Positions 8,332 to 16,417 of a stretch of DNA of 64,000 bases are shown one piece after another; within the stretch, counting starts at the first letter, position 1, and the number at the start of each line of letters is the position of its first letter. The DNA is from Guptibacillus hwajinpoensis (GTDB lineage Bacteria; Bacillota; Bacilli; Bacillales; Guptibacillaceae). The stretch spans positions 452,135 through 516,134 of the forward strand of contig NZ_JAIVKU010000003.1 in the NCBI RefSeq assembly GCF_020524165.1. Direction: 5' to 3'. Under the pieces are notes generated by a model. It did no database searches. It worked only from the letters and a program-made list of their open reading frames with translations, and was not told where the DNA came from. The position numbers were made by a program, and so were the translations under genes.

Positions 8332-8662
8332 ATATATAACGATCGTTATTTATTAACAGTAACTCCTTCATTGCCGCGGTAAACATACCATAGAGATCTG
8401 TTGATCTCTCAAACAACGAAAGCCCTACCTCTCTTCCATCCTTACGGCTCCGAAGCCGCGCCAGTGTGAGTGAGGAGGATCAACAGCAATTGTAGTATGG
8501 CCATTAACTTGATACAAGCCAATTAGAATCATGCTGTTCATACCTTTCCAGTTATGAATTTTAGTTCTCCTTATTTTAAAGGAGCTAGTTGTTAATATCG
8601 GGTTTTTGATACCCCAACTACACATTATACACGTAAAACTGAAGTTGTCAAACGGAAATCTG
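8332..8662. other. Intergenic stretch, nothing certain
   Basis: Apart from the weak 38-codon ORF listed separately, I see only a 7-bp hairpin (AGAGATC-TGTT-GATCTCT, 8391-8408) without a T run. No recognisable RNA motif. Confidence 0.5.
8425..8541 (-). CDS. Possible 38-aa peptide
   Basis: Starts MNSMILIGLYQVNGH and ends FGAVRMEER. The purine-rich GGAAAGG just before the ATG is very close to it. The family is unknown and the ORF may be fortuitous. The longer upstream extension in this frame looks non-coding. Confidence 0.25.
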   Translation of the reverse strand: MNSMILIGLYQVNGHTTIAVDPPHSHWRGFGAVRMEER

Positions 8663-9118
8663 TTATTTTTTTGAAAAGTATCCGAAAAATCCAAGTGCAA
8701 TGCCGAGTAAGGCACCACCTCCAACCTCGGCAGGCTGATGACCGAGCAGTTCATTCAGTTCGACATCACGTCTTGCATGAAAGAGATCGGGATAATGCCC
8801 TGATAAGAGTTCGATGTCCTCATCAAGGTCATTCACAAGCCGGGCAATTTCACCAGTGTGTCTTCTAATCCCTTGCGCATCGTACATCACAATCACACCG
8901 AAAACGACTGCAAGAGCTGTTTCAATGGAGTGTTTTCCCGTTTTTAAAGCAGTATAAGTAGCTAATGCAGATACACCTGCTGAATGAGAGCTTGGCATGC
9001 CGCCTGTCTGAAAGAGAGGGCGCCAGTCCCAATTACCTGATGTTGCTTTGTGTGTCAGAATCTTTAACCCCTGCGCTAGAACAATTGCTGAAAGTGCTAG
9101 GTTCATTCCTTTATTCAT
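8663..9118 (-). CDS. yuiD: Divergent PAP2 family protein YuiD
   Basis: 151 aa with about four membrane helices. QTGGMPSSHSAG is the conserved phosphatase-like signature of the divergent PAP2 (DUF212) family, with YDAQGIRRHTGEIA downstream as in B. subtilis YuiD. ATG 9118 is chosen because GAGGTGAG lies just upstream and the longer reading adds 33 non-conserved residues. The family is named for similarity to lipid phosphatases; activity has not been shown to my knowledge. Confidence 0.85.
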   Translation of the reverse strand: MNKGMNLALSAIVLAQGLKILTHKATSGNWDWRPLFQTGGMPSSHSAGVSALATYTALKTGKHSIETALAVVFGVIVMYDAQGIRRHTGEIARLVNDLDEDIELLSGHYPDLFHARRDVELNELLGHQPAEVGGGALLGIALGFFGYFSKK

Positions 9119-9209
9119 TATTCTCACCTCATTGTTATTCTGGCAAAAAAACACATGTTTATGAAAGCCACCGGAAAAAATAAGAATAACAATGAAGGGA
9201 GGGATGGTT

Positions 9210-9404
9210 TTGAACATTACTCAGCATGAAGCAGAGGTAATACGTTCAGCGTTGACCTCATTAATGAACGATTCAAACAAGGAAAGCTATGCGGCCGTAT
9301 TAGAAAAGTTAGCTCTTACTCCTTCAGTGAATCAGCTTGGTGATTTGGAAGGATTTATGAACGCGGGAGTGGAAAACATCGATTCATCTCAATTTTGCGA
9401 GTGA
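9210..9404 (+). CDS. Small acidic protein, 64 aa, unknown
   Basis: Begins MNITQHEAEVIRSALTSLMN; helical, soluble, with one C-terminal Cys. The TTG start is preferred because AAGGGAGGG ends 6 nt before it; an in-frame ATG at 9204 abuts that site. Family not recognised. Transcribed divergently from yuiD. Confidence 0.6.
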   Translation: MNITQHEAEVIRSALTSLMNDSNKESYAAVLEKLALTPSVNQLGDLEGFMNAGVENIDSSQFCE

Positions 9405-9489
9405 TGAGCACATTGAAAGCCGATTTAAATTAGGAGCAAGTCCCTTCCTACCATTACGCTAGAAGCAAAGAATGGAGGGATGGGTCTTA

Positions 9490-10233
9490 ATGGATAAAGT
9501 TGTGATCGTGACAGGTGCCACGTCAGGGATAGGTCAGGAAACAGCTCGTTATTTTGCGGAAAAAGGAGCCACAGTCGTTGGGGTAGGGCGTTCTAAAGAA
9601 CGTGGTGAACAGTTAGAACAAAGTAGTGAAGACCTGTCAGGTTCTATTGACTTCTATCAAGTAGATGTTGGGAAGGAAGAAGAAGTAGAACAGTTTATCA
9701 AAAAAATTATGACAACCTATGAAAAAGTGAAAGTTCTGTTTAATAATGCAGGCGTTGCAGATGTCGCTCTCGGCCCGCTTAGTCGCGTTTCTGATGAAGA
9801 GTGGGATCGCCTTTTTCATATCAATTTAAAATCCATCTATTATATGGTAAATCATTCCGAACGACTTTTCGGGAAAAACGCAGCTATTGTAAACAATGCA
9901 GCGATTGTAGGAACCCATAAGTATCCCTCGGCTCTTCCTGCGTATAGTGCAGCAAAAGCTGGGGTAGTGGCACTTTCGAAATCGATGGCAAGCCGATATG
10001 CCAAACGAAAAATCCGTGTGAACGCTATTTCACCAGGGCCAATTGATACCCCTCTTGCAAGAAAGTTATACGGTTCGGAAGAAGGGTTCCAGAAAGCCTT
10101 CAAACAGCATCCGAGGGGTTCTTTTGGAACGCCGCTTGAAGTTGCGAAAGCTGTTTATTTTCTATCGAGTGAAGATGCAAGCTATATTAATGGACATAAT
10201 CTCGTTATTGATGGCGGGTACACGTTATCATAA
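9490..10233 (+). CDS. Short-chain dehydrogenase/reductase without the usual Ser
   Basis: 247 aa, classical SDR length. It has the nucleotide-binding TGATSGIG at residues 7-14, NNAG in the middle, the YSAAK Tyr/Lys pair and the C-terminal ISPGPIDTP. Where most classical SDRs have ISS or SSxxG about 13 residues before the Tyr, this protein reads IVNNAAIVG, so the catalytic Ser appears to be Ala. It may have reduced or altered activity, or the serine may be supplied elsewhere (Ser in YPSALPAY). ATG 9490 follows GGAGGG. The substrate cannot be assigned. Confidence 0.85.
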   Translation: MDKVVIVTGATSGIGQETARYFAEKGATVVGVGRSKERGEQLEQSSEDLSGSIDFYQVDVGKEEEVEQFIKKIMTTYEKVKVLFNNAGVADVALGPLSRVSDEEWDRLFHINLKSIYYMVNHSERLFGKNAAIVNNAAIVGTHKYPSALPAYSAAKAGVVALSKSMASRYAKRKIRVNAISPGPIDTPLARKLYGSEEGFQKAFKQHPRGSFGTPLEVAKAVYFLSSEDASYINGHNLVIDGGYTLS

Positions 10234-10242
10234 GAATAGCTG

Positions 10243-10294
10243 AACTGCACCGAGATGGTTAGAATCTCATTCTAACGACGAAGGTGCAGTTTTC
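10243..10294. terminator. Bidirectional terminator
   Basis: AACTGCACC / GGTGCAGTT outer stem enclosing a GTTAGAAT / ATTCTAAC inner stem, then TTTTC, between convergent genes. Confidence 0.85.
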
Positions 10295-11422
10295 TTATAT
10301 CGTTGGCACCTTTAAGCTCGGAATCCATTTGCTCATATGATTGTTAATCTCCTCTAATCGTTTAGGCTTCACTTTTTTTAATGGATGAACATGATAGTTT
10401 TTGTCAACAAAGGTTGGAGTAAAAGATGGGGAAGTGACGGAGAGCGTTGTATTACCTCTAAACTTTTCTTTCACAAATTCTACTTTTAAAATCCCACCAA
10501 TATCTTTGTAATCTCCCTTTTGACCGGACAAAAAATTACCTAATGAATAAGCAACAAGAACCTTCCGATTGTCTTTTGTTTCAATCCATTCTAATGGTTG
10601 AAGCACATGTGGGTGGTGACCTATAATCAGGTCTGCTCCTGCTTCAGCTAAAAATGAACTCAACTCTAATTGCGTATGATTCGGTAAGCGTTCATATTCA
10701 GTTCCAAAATGGATACTTACTACAACACCGTCAGCTTGTTTTTTCGCATCTTGAATATCCCGGTTCATCACATTTTTATCGATGTAGTTTACGAGGTATG
10801 GTTTATTAGCAGGAGGGCGAATGCCGTTTGTCCCATACGTATAAGAAAGGAAAGCCAACGTGATGCCTTTATGCTCGATCGTTCGAATTTGTTTGCGGTC
10901 TTCTTTAGATGTGTAGCTTCCTGTATAAAGCATGTCGATTTTCTTCCAGTGTTGAATGGCGTTTTGAATCGCCTTCTCACCGCGGTCTAATGTATGGTTA
11001 TTTGCCATTGAAACGATATCGATCCCTGAGTTTTTGAGGGCATCGCCAACTTCAGTTGGACTGTTGAACGTAGGATATGAAGAAAGTCCTATTGTTGTTC
11101 CACCGATGACCGTTTCTTGATTAGCAATGGTCATGTCCGCATCTTGCAGAAGGTTTTGAACGTCTTGAAGCATCGGGTTAAAATTGTATCCTCCTCCTTC
11201 CACTGCTTTTTCGTAGACGCGGTCGTGGATGAGAATATCTCCAATTGCTGCCAGTGTGACAGAACTCTTATCAAGAGAAGAATCATTTAGATGTTGTGAC
11301 ACGTTTCGATAAGCGAAGATGTCTGATGCGTTCTTAGGCTCTTGCTTTTGATTAGATAGATAAAAGCTAAACCCTCCAATCGAAATCAGAAGGATGATGA
11401 GTAATAGTGGCATATTTTTCAT
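10295..11422 (-). CDS. CapA family (PGA_cap) metallophosphatase-like protein
   Basis: 375 aa. An N-terminal signal anchor (residues ~5-24) is followed by the CapA/PGA_cap domain with calcineurin-like motifs: AAIGDILIH, NQET, SMANNHTLDRG, HFGTEY and GHHPHV. Relatives include CapA/PgsA/YwtB, which take part in poly-gamma-glutamate synthesis or export, but no pgsBC genes are nearby, so the role here is open. ATG 11422 is chosen because AGGTG lies 6-7 nt upstream; a GTG three codons earlier has no ribosome site. Extracytoplasmic, membrane-tethered. Confidence 0.85.
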   Translation of the reverse strand: MKNMPLLLIILLISIGGFSFYLSNQKQEPKNASDIFAYRNVSQHLNDSSLDKSSVTLAAIGDILIHDRVYEKAVEGGGYNFNPMLQDVQNLLQDADMTIANQETVIGGTTIGLSSYPTFNSPTEVGDALKNSGIDIVSMANNHTLDRGEKAIQNAIQHWKKIDMLYTGSYTSKEDRKQIRTIEHKGITLAFLSYTYGTNGIRPPANKPYLVNYIDKNVMNRDIQDAKKQADGVVVSIHFGTEYERLPNHTQLELSSFLAEAGADLIIGHHPHVLQPLEWIETKDNRKVLVAYSLGNFLSGQKGDYKDIGGILKVEFVKEKFRGNTTLSVTSPSFTPTFVDKNYHVHPLKKVKPKRLEEINNHMSKWIPSLKVPTI

Positions 11423-11564
11423 TGTTTTCACCTATATCCATTTATGAATTAAAGCGTTCTCACCGCTATCGTACCACCTTTTTATAAGAAAATCATGCCG
11501 ATTTAAGAAAGGAAAAGTAATTTGTTGTAAAAGTTTTTTCTTTAAGAAAGGAATAATGGTTTAT

Positions 11565-11600
11565 TCAAATAGACATGGCTCATGAGCCATGTCTATTTGA
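11565..11600. repeat. Perfect 36-bp palindrome
   Basis: Two 18-nt arms with no spacer, centred on CTCATGAG. It includes the stop codon of the MobA-like gene. There is no T run on either side, so it is an atypical terminator if it is one. Confidence 0.8.
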
Positions 11601-12126
11601 GGAAGAGAGGATCGGGTTCAATCAAGACTGAGGAAGTGTGAATGTTTTCTAGAAACGAAGAAGCGCTAAGCTCCTCTTTTTGAAGAAAATCTGTCAAATG
11701 TGATTTTACGCTTGTCCTGTAAACTCCTTCAAATGGTTTTAGAACGCCGTTGATAATAGGAAGGGCAGCCTCAACATCTAGTTTCAATAAGTTCTTGATC
11801 AATTTACTTGCCATACAAATAGAAGGTGCAAGGTTATCTGATTCGATGACCCATGCAACATCCGTTCTAGAAAGCGAAAGCCCAGCGTGCAGTCCCCCTA
11901 ACGGTCCTTTATTTTGAAAAAAATCTGTAATGACGCGCGTATCAGCTGTTACATGTGGTAGTAACTCTCTAGGCGTATTTGTCACGACGATCATTTCATC
12001 CACGACCTTACGCATTTCTCTAATCTGAAACTGAATAAGCGGTTCACTTTGATGTGGTAGAAGGGATCTATGACGACCGTAGACATGATCATTTGGTCCT
12101 CCGGCTAAAATAACTCCTGTTAGCAT
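11593..12126 (-). CDS. MobA-like nucleotidyltransferase, degenerate
   Basis: 177 aa with the Rossmann-like fold of MobA-type NTP transferases. The opening GVILAGG is intact and KGPLGGLHAGL and the ESDN metal-site Asp are present. The usual SxRMGxxKxLL segment reads VYGRHRSLLP, so the substrate-binding Lys is replaced by Arg/His. MobA adds GMP to molybdopterin; with these changes the activity is doubtful. It is divergent from an fnr-type regulator, which fits a link to anaerobic molybdoenzymes, though none is in the window. ATG 12126 follows GGAAGGTG. Confidence 0.7.
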   Translation of the reverse strand: MLTGVILAGGPNDHVYGRHRSLLPHQSEPLIQFQIREMRKVVDEMIVVTNTPRELLPHVTADTRVITDFFQNKGPLGGLHAGLSLSRTDVAWVIESDNLAPSICMASKLIKNLLKLDVEAALPIINGVLKPFEGVYRTSVKSHLTDFLQKEELSASSFLENIHTSSVLIEPDPLFLK

Positions 12127-12225
12127 GCTCTTCACCTTCCAATTCGTTTGTTAGTCTAAATGTATCCTGTGTTTGAAAAATAGACTGTAAGGAATGTCAC
12201 ATCTTTTTTTGGAAAATGAGCGAGG

Positions 12226-12268
12226 TGTGATGTTTATCACACCTGAATGAGAAGTGACCTTCTATAAT
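12226..12268 (+). promoter_or_regulatory. FNR box and -10 element of the fnr promoter
   Basis: TGTGATGTTTATCACA (12226-12241) is a perfect TGTGA-N6-TCACA palindrome. TATAAT lies at 12263-12268. With a start site about 7 nt after the -10, the box centre falls at about -41.5, the classic class II activator position. Confidence 0.8.
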
Positions 12269-12301
12269 AGAAGCAACAGAAGCGTTCTAGGAGGGAAAAT
12301 G

Positions 12302-13027
12302 ATGAAAATCACTTGTCCGGTTACGATGATGAATAAAGGTGGATACAATACACAGTCTTTTACGAAGGAGAATTTTATTAAACTAGAAGAGTTAATGTAT
12401 GAGCAGCAGGTGAAACGTGGTGAAAAGATCTACTGGGAAGGAAATAACTGCAGTCATCTTTATTATTTAAAGAGTGGAGCGGTGAAACTTACGAAAAGTT
12501 CAGATGAGGGAAAGGACCTCGTTCTCTACCATTTTCAGGCAGGCGATCTTTTTGGAGAAATTGAAGATGACTCCCACGTTCTTAATAGCTTTAGTGCAGA
12601 AGCGATGACGGATTGCAGTCTTGGGATCATACAACAGAAAGATCTAGAAACCATTCTCTGGCAGAACGGTGACCTTGCTATTGAATTTATGAAATGGATG
12701 GGGTATATGCAGCGTTTTACGCAAACGAAACTGCGTGACTTGATGTTTTTTGGCAAACACGGTGCTCTTGCTTCTACACTGATTCGAATTGCGAACACTT
12801 ATGGTATTGAGGAAGGAAATACGATCCGTTTTACGACAAAATTTACAAATACAGAAATTGCGGATTTAATTGGCGCAACGCGTGAAACAGTGAACCGAAT
12901 GTTAAATCAGTTAAAAAAGGATGAAATCATTGCTTATGAAAATGGAACGATCATGATAGAGGACCTTGAAAGGCTTAAAGCAATTTGTCATTGTGAGGGC
13001 TGCCCTAAAAACATATGTCGGTTATAA
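12302..13027 (+). CDS. fnr: Crp/Fnr regulator with C-terminal cysteine cluster (Fnr)
   Basis: 241 aa. A cNMP-binding-like beta barrel (residues ~20-130), a dimer helix and a C-terminal helix-turn-helix with IADLIGATRETVNRML are visible. The last residues, CHCEGCPKNIC, form a four-cysteine tail like that of B. subtilis Fnr, where C-terminal cysteines and an Asp hold a [4Fe-4S] cluster that senses oxygen. It is probably active when oxygen is low. A perfect FNR box at about -41.5 points to self-activation, and a second box lies before the oxidase operon downstream. ATG 12302 is preferred because GGAGGG ends 6 nt before it. Confidence 0.85.
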   Translation: MKITCPVTMMNKGGYNTQSFTKENFIKLEELMYEQQVKRGEKIYWEGNNCSHLYYLKSGAVKLTKSSDEGKDLVLYHFQAGDLFGEIEDDSHVLNSFSAEAMTDCSLGIIQQKDLETILWQNGDLAIEFMKWMGYMQRFTQTKLRDLMFFGKHGALASTLIRIANTYGIEEGNTIRFTTKFTNTEIADLIGATRETVNRMLNQLKKDEIIAYENGTIMIEDLERLKAICHCEGCPKNICRL

Positions 13028-13061
13028 AGAGATCAGGAAGTTATCCTGCTCTCTTTTTTTT
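13028..13061 (+). terminator. Terminator after fnr
   Basis: AGAG-CAGGA / TCCTG-CTCT imperfect stem followed by eight or more T. Confidence 0.85.
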
Positions 13062-13139
13062 GAGGTTTATTGGTTAAAAAAGGAAATATATTGAAGGAAT
13101 TTCGATTCTATTAGCCAAATCCAAAACCTTCCTTTGTTT

Positions 13140-13182
13140 TGTGAGTTAAGTCACAGATTCTACCCTGATATTCTCCTAAACT
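13140..13182 (+). promoter_or_regulatory. FNR box before the ba3-type oxidase operon
   Basis: TGTGAGTTAAGTCACA (13140-13155), a second perfect FNR palindrome. A possible -10, TAAACT (13177-13182), puts the box centre at about -41.5, the same geometry as at fnr. Confidence 0.75.
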
Positions 13183-13216
13183 AAATCTATACCGAGCATG
13201 TAAAGGAGGAGGAACA

Positions 13217-13375
13217 ATGGGGGTTCTTGAGGAGAAAAAAGAAACGGCGCGAAAAATCGTTACGACAAAGGAAGGACCAAACCTGAAAGGAACGATGATC
13301 GCTGTTATGTTACTTGGGGGATTTATTGTCCTATCCTGGTTTGGAGTCTACTGGCTTTATATTGTTCGTCTTTAG
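13217..13375 (+). CDS. Cytochrome c oxidase subunit IIa (ba3 type)
   Basis: 52 aa, single membrane helix (GTMIAVMLLGGFIVLSWFGV) after a charged N-terminus, ending WLYIVRL. Size, topology and place just before subunits II and I match the small subunit IIa of ba3-type oxidases. AAAGGAGGAGG precedes the ATG. First gene of a three-gene operon. Confidence 0.8.
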   Translation: MGVLEEKKETARKIVTTKEGPNLKGTMIAVMLLGGFIVLSWFGVYWLYIVRL

Positions 13376-13390
13376 AAAGGGGGAAACAGC

Positions 13391-13864
13391 ATGCACATGC
13401 ATAAATTAGAAAGGCTATGGCTTATGATCGGAAGCGGAGCGCTTATTGTTTTTTTATTGGTGATTGGTGTGAACGCTTTTGCGATGGGCCATACGCCACC
13501 AAGTGATAGTAATATTCTAGATCCAACTCAAGTCGATTTAACGGCGCCTTTCGATGATCCAGGATTAAAGAAGATTGGTGATAATGAATATGAATTAGTC
13601 TTAGTTGCTCAGGCGTTTACTTTTCAATCAAACGATGAATTGAAAATACCTGAAGGTGCAACTGTACATTTTAAAGTAACGAGTAAAGACGTGGTCCATG
13701 GCTTTCAAATTCCGAAAACGAATGTGAATATGATGATTACGCCAGGTCATGTTAATACGATTACACATACGTTTGATGAAGCAGGTCAGTTTCTCATTTT
13801 ATGTAATGAATATTGTGGGGTAGGTCACCAGGCAATGGGTGTCCCTCTGGAGGTGATAAAATGA
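13391..13864 (+). CDS. cbaB: Cytochrome c oxidase subunit II (ba3 type)
   Basis: 157 aa. One N-terminal membrane helix (~12-34) is followed by a cupredoxin domain carrying the CuA site: His in VVHGF and the CNEYCGVGHQAM cluster (Cys, Cys, His, Met). The short single-helix form is typical of B-family (ba3) oxidases, not caa3 types, which have two helices and sometimes a haem c domain. Accepts electrons from cytochrome c at the outer membrane face. Its stop overlaps the start of subunit I (ATGA). Confidence 0.92.
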   Translation: MHMHKLERLWLMIGSGALIVFLLVIGVNAFAMGHTPPSDSNILDPTQVDLTAPFDDPGLKKIGDNEYELVLVAQAFTFQSNDELKIPEGATVHFKVTSKDVVHGFQIPKTNVNMMITPGHVNTITHTFDEAGQFLILCNEYCGVGHQAMGVPLEVIK

Positions 13865-15507
13865 TGAATCAAATGATCGTCGATCGAAATGATGCCAAAC
13901 TTAGTATGGCACATCTATTTATTGCTTTTGCAGCTGTACTTTTAGGGGGGATTGCAGGACTTTTGCAAACACTTGTAAGAAGTGGAACCATTGTACTTCC
14001 TGCAGGGATAGGTTATTACCAGCTGTTAACAGCTCACGGTATCTTACTTGCACTTGTATTTACAACTTATTTTATTATTGGGTTTTTCTATGCCGGAATG
14101 AGCAGAACGATGGGGAAGTTCTATGATCAGCCTTATCGAATGGGATGGCTAGGCTACATCGTGATGACGATTGGAACGGTACTTACAACGATAATGATTT
14201 TATTAAATGAAGGAACGGTTCTTTATACATTTTATGCCCCGTTAAAAGCTTCTCCATGGTTCTACATTGGTCTTACGTTATTTATCGTTGGTACATGGTT
14301 AGCGGGCGGAGCAATGTGTCATCAATACTATATTTGGAAAAAGGTTTCGCATAAAAAGATTTCACCTTTATTTAGCTTTATGGCTGTTATGACGATGGTT
14401 TTGTGGTTTGTCGCAACGATTGGTGTCGCTGTTTCCGTTATCTTTCAGTTCATTCCCTGGTCATTCGGGTGGGTGGATGAGATCAACATTCTACTCAGTC
14501 GAACGCTTTTCTGGTATTTTGGACACCCTCTCGTGTATTTCTGGCTTCTACCGGCCTACGTGTGCTGGTATGTTATTATTCCTGAAATCATTGGAGGTAA
14601 AATTTTTAGTGATTCTTTAGCGCGGTTATCTTTTGTGCTCTTTTTATTGTTTTCGATTCCGGTTGGTTTTCATCATCAGTTACTTGAATCAGGAATATCA
14701 CCTTTTTGGAAATATTTACAAGTGGTATTAACTTTCATGGTAATCGTTCCTTCTCTCATGACTGCCTTTTCTCTATTTGCTTCATTTGAAATTGCAGGAC
14801 GGAAAAAGGGAGCGAAAGGATTATTTGGTTGGTTTCGTGCATTACCTTGGAAAGATGCCAGATTCTTTGCTCCGATGGTCGGTATGTTAATCTTCATTCC
14901 GGCAGGCGCTGGTGGAATCATTAATGCCAGTAACCAGATGAATCAGATTGTTCATAATACCCTTTGGGTTACAGGGCATTTTCATCTTACCGTTGCTTCA
15001 AGTGTGGCGCTTACGTTCTTCGGCATTGCGTACTGGCTAATCCCACACCTGACTGGTCGTGTGCTAACAGGAAGAATGCATCAAATCGCGAATTTGCAAA
15101 CCGTTCTATGGGCTATAGGTATGTTCTTTATGTCAGGAGCGATGCATACCGTTGGGTTACTTGGTGCACCGAGAAGAACGGCTTATACAACATATCAGGA
15201 TAATCCTGACGCGTTAGGATGGATTCCTTATGAGGTAACAATGGCAGTTGGTGGCTCCATTCTCTTTATTGCTATTTTACTATTAATTTACATTATAACG
15301 GATCTTGCTTTTTTCGCCCCAAAAGGGAAAGAAGATTTCCCGATCGGAGAAGTGGCAGAGGGTGCAGAGAAAACGCCAGCTATATTAGAGAATTGGAGAT
15401 TATGGCTTGGGATCGCGACTGTACTTATTCTTGTAGCTTATACTGTACCCGTGGTTCATATGATCGAGCATGCTCCACCTGGTTCTCCTGGATATAAATT
15501 CTGGTAA
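13861..15507 (+). CDS. cbaA: Cytochrome c oxidase subunit I (b(o/a)3 type)
   Basis: 548 aa with about 13 membrane helices. Metal ligands are visible: haem His in LLTAHGILLAL, the CuB His-Tyr pair in FGHPLVYFW, HH in GFHHQL, and the haem pair in HFHLTVAS. It reduces oxygen to water and pumps protons; B-family enzymes have high oxygen affinity, which agrees with control by Fnr. ATG 13861 has GGAGG 7 nt upstream and overlaps the subunit II stop. No subunit III gene follows, as usual for ba3 enzymes. Confidence 0.93.
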   Translation: MMNQMIVDRNDAKLSMAHLFIAFAAVLLGGIAGLLQTLVRSGTIVLPAGIGYYQLLTAHGILLALVFTTYFIIGFFYAGMSRTMGKFYDQPYRMGWLGYIVMTIGTVLTTIMILLNEGTVLYTFYAPLKASPWFYIGLTLFIVGTWLAGGAMCHQYYIWKKVSHKKISPLFSFMAVMTMVLWFVATIGVAVSVIFQFIPWSFGWVDEINILLSRTLFWYFGHPLVYFWLLPAYVCWYVIIPEIIGGKIFSDSLARLSFVLFLLFSIPVGFHHQLLESGISPFWKYLQVVLTFMVIVPSLMTAFSLFASFEIAGRKKGAKGLFGWFRALPWKDARFFAPMVGMLIFIPAGAGGIINASNQMNQIVHNTLWVTGHFHLTVASSVALTFFGIAYWLIPHLTGRVLTGRMHQIANLQTVLWAIGMFFMSGAMHTVGLLGAPRRTAYTTYQDNPDALGWIPYEVTMAVGGSILFIAILLLIYIITDLAFFAPKGKEDFPIGEVAEGAEKTPAILENWRLWLGIATVLILVAYTVPVVHMIEHAPPGSPGYKFW

Positions 15508-15508
15508 A

Positions 15509-15533
15509 CGCCGGCCCTTAGCCGGCGTTTTTC
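15509..15533 (+). terminator. Terminator of oxidase operon
   Basis: CGCCGGC-CCTTA-GCCGGCG then TTTTT. Confidence 0.92.
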
Positions 15534-15581
15534 TATTTTGGTAGCTTTTGATATAGTTAAGGAGGAAATTGAGGAGGGATT

Positions 15582-16379
15582 ATGTTGGAAAAACCGAATA
15601 TCTTGTTTATTGGTGCCGGACGAATGGCCGAGGCTATTTTTTCTGGATTAAACCAGTCGGATGCGATTGGAAAAATTACAATTTCAAATCAGTCGGATCA
15701 AACAAAGTTAGCTCACTTGAAAGCAACGTATAAGGTGGAAACGGGTGAATGGCAAGAAGTACTTTCGAATCATGATGTTGTCATTCTAGCGATGCCTCCC
15801 GCTGCTCATCCTGATGTGCTTCAAGAGCTTTCTAGTAAAGTAACGAAACATTTTGTTATCACGGTGGCGGCTGGAATTGGCCCTTCTATATTAGAGGCTT
15901 CCTTACCAGGTCTGCCAACAGCGTGGATCATGCCGAACACTGCCGCTGATATTGGGGAGTCGATGTCACTGTTTGCTTGTGGCGAATATGTGAAACAAGA
16001 ACATCGAAAAGTCCTCCAAACGATCTTAGATGCAATTGGTGAATCAGAAGAGTTATCAGAACAACAGATTCATGATCTAACAGCGGTTACGGGTAGTGCC
16101 CCTGCTTTTGTCTACCATTTTGCTGAGGCGCTCGAAAAGTCTGCCCAATCCTATGGTTTGTCATCAGAGGTGGCGAGAAAGCTCGTTGTGCAAATGATCT
16201 TTGGTTCAGCTTCCATGCTTAAAGATGGACGTGAGGCAGGGGACCTGCGTGATCAAGTAACGACGCCGGGTGGGGCTACAGCTGCTGGCCTTGAAGTTCT
16301 AGAAAAAGCTAATTTCACTAAACTCCTTCATGAAGCGGTATTAGCTGTCAATGATAAAGCTGCTGAACAAGCCAAGTAA
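15582..16379 (+). CDS. proC: Pyrroline-5-carboxylate reductase
   Basis: 265 aa. An N-terminal dinucleotide fold begins with FIGAGRMAEA; MPNTAADIG and the C-terminal signature TGSAPAFVYHFAEAL ... VTTPGGATAAGLEVL are those of ProC. Catalyses the last step of proline synthesis, NAD(P)H-dependent reduction of P5C. Bacilli often carry several paralogues (ProG, ProH, ProI, ComER); the isozyme cannot be assigned. GAGGAGGG precedes the ATG. Monocistronic. Confidence 0.92.
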   Translation: MLEKPNILFIGAGRMAEAIFSGLNQSDAIGKITISNQSDQTKLAHLKATYKVETGEWQEVLSNHDVVILAMPPAAHPDVLQELSSKVTKHFVITVAAGIGPSILEASLPGLPTAWIMPNTAADIGESMSLFACGEYVKQEHRKVLQTILDAIGESEELSEQQIHDLTAVTGSAPAFVYHFAEALEKSAQSYGLSSEVARKLVVQMIFGSASMLKDGREAGDLRDQVTTPGGATAAGLEVLEKANFTKLLHEAVLAVNDKAAEQAK

Positions 16380-16412
16380 AAAAGCATGTCCTCCAAGAGG
16401 ACATGCTTTTTT
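16378..16412. terminator. Bidirectional terminator
   Basis: AAAAGCATGTCCTC-CAA-GAGGACATGCTTTT stem then T run, between convergent genes. Confidence 0.92.
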
Positions 16413-16417
16413 AGTAG

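Noticed and set aside
8425..8754. 109-codon minus-strand frame
   Set aside because: Its first half overlaps yuiD and has no start signal; only the last 38 codons have a weak case and are listed at low confidence.
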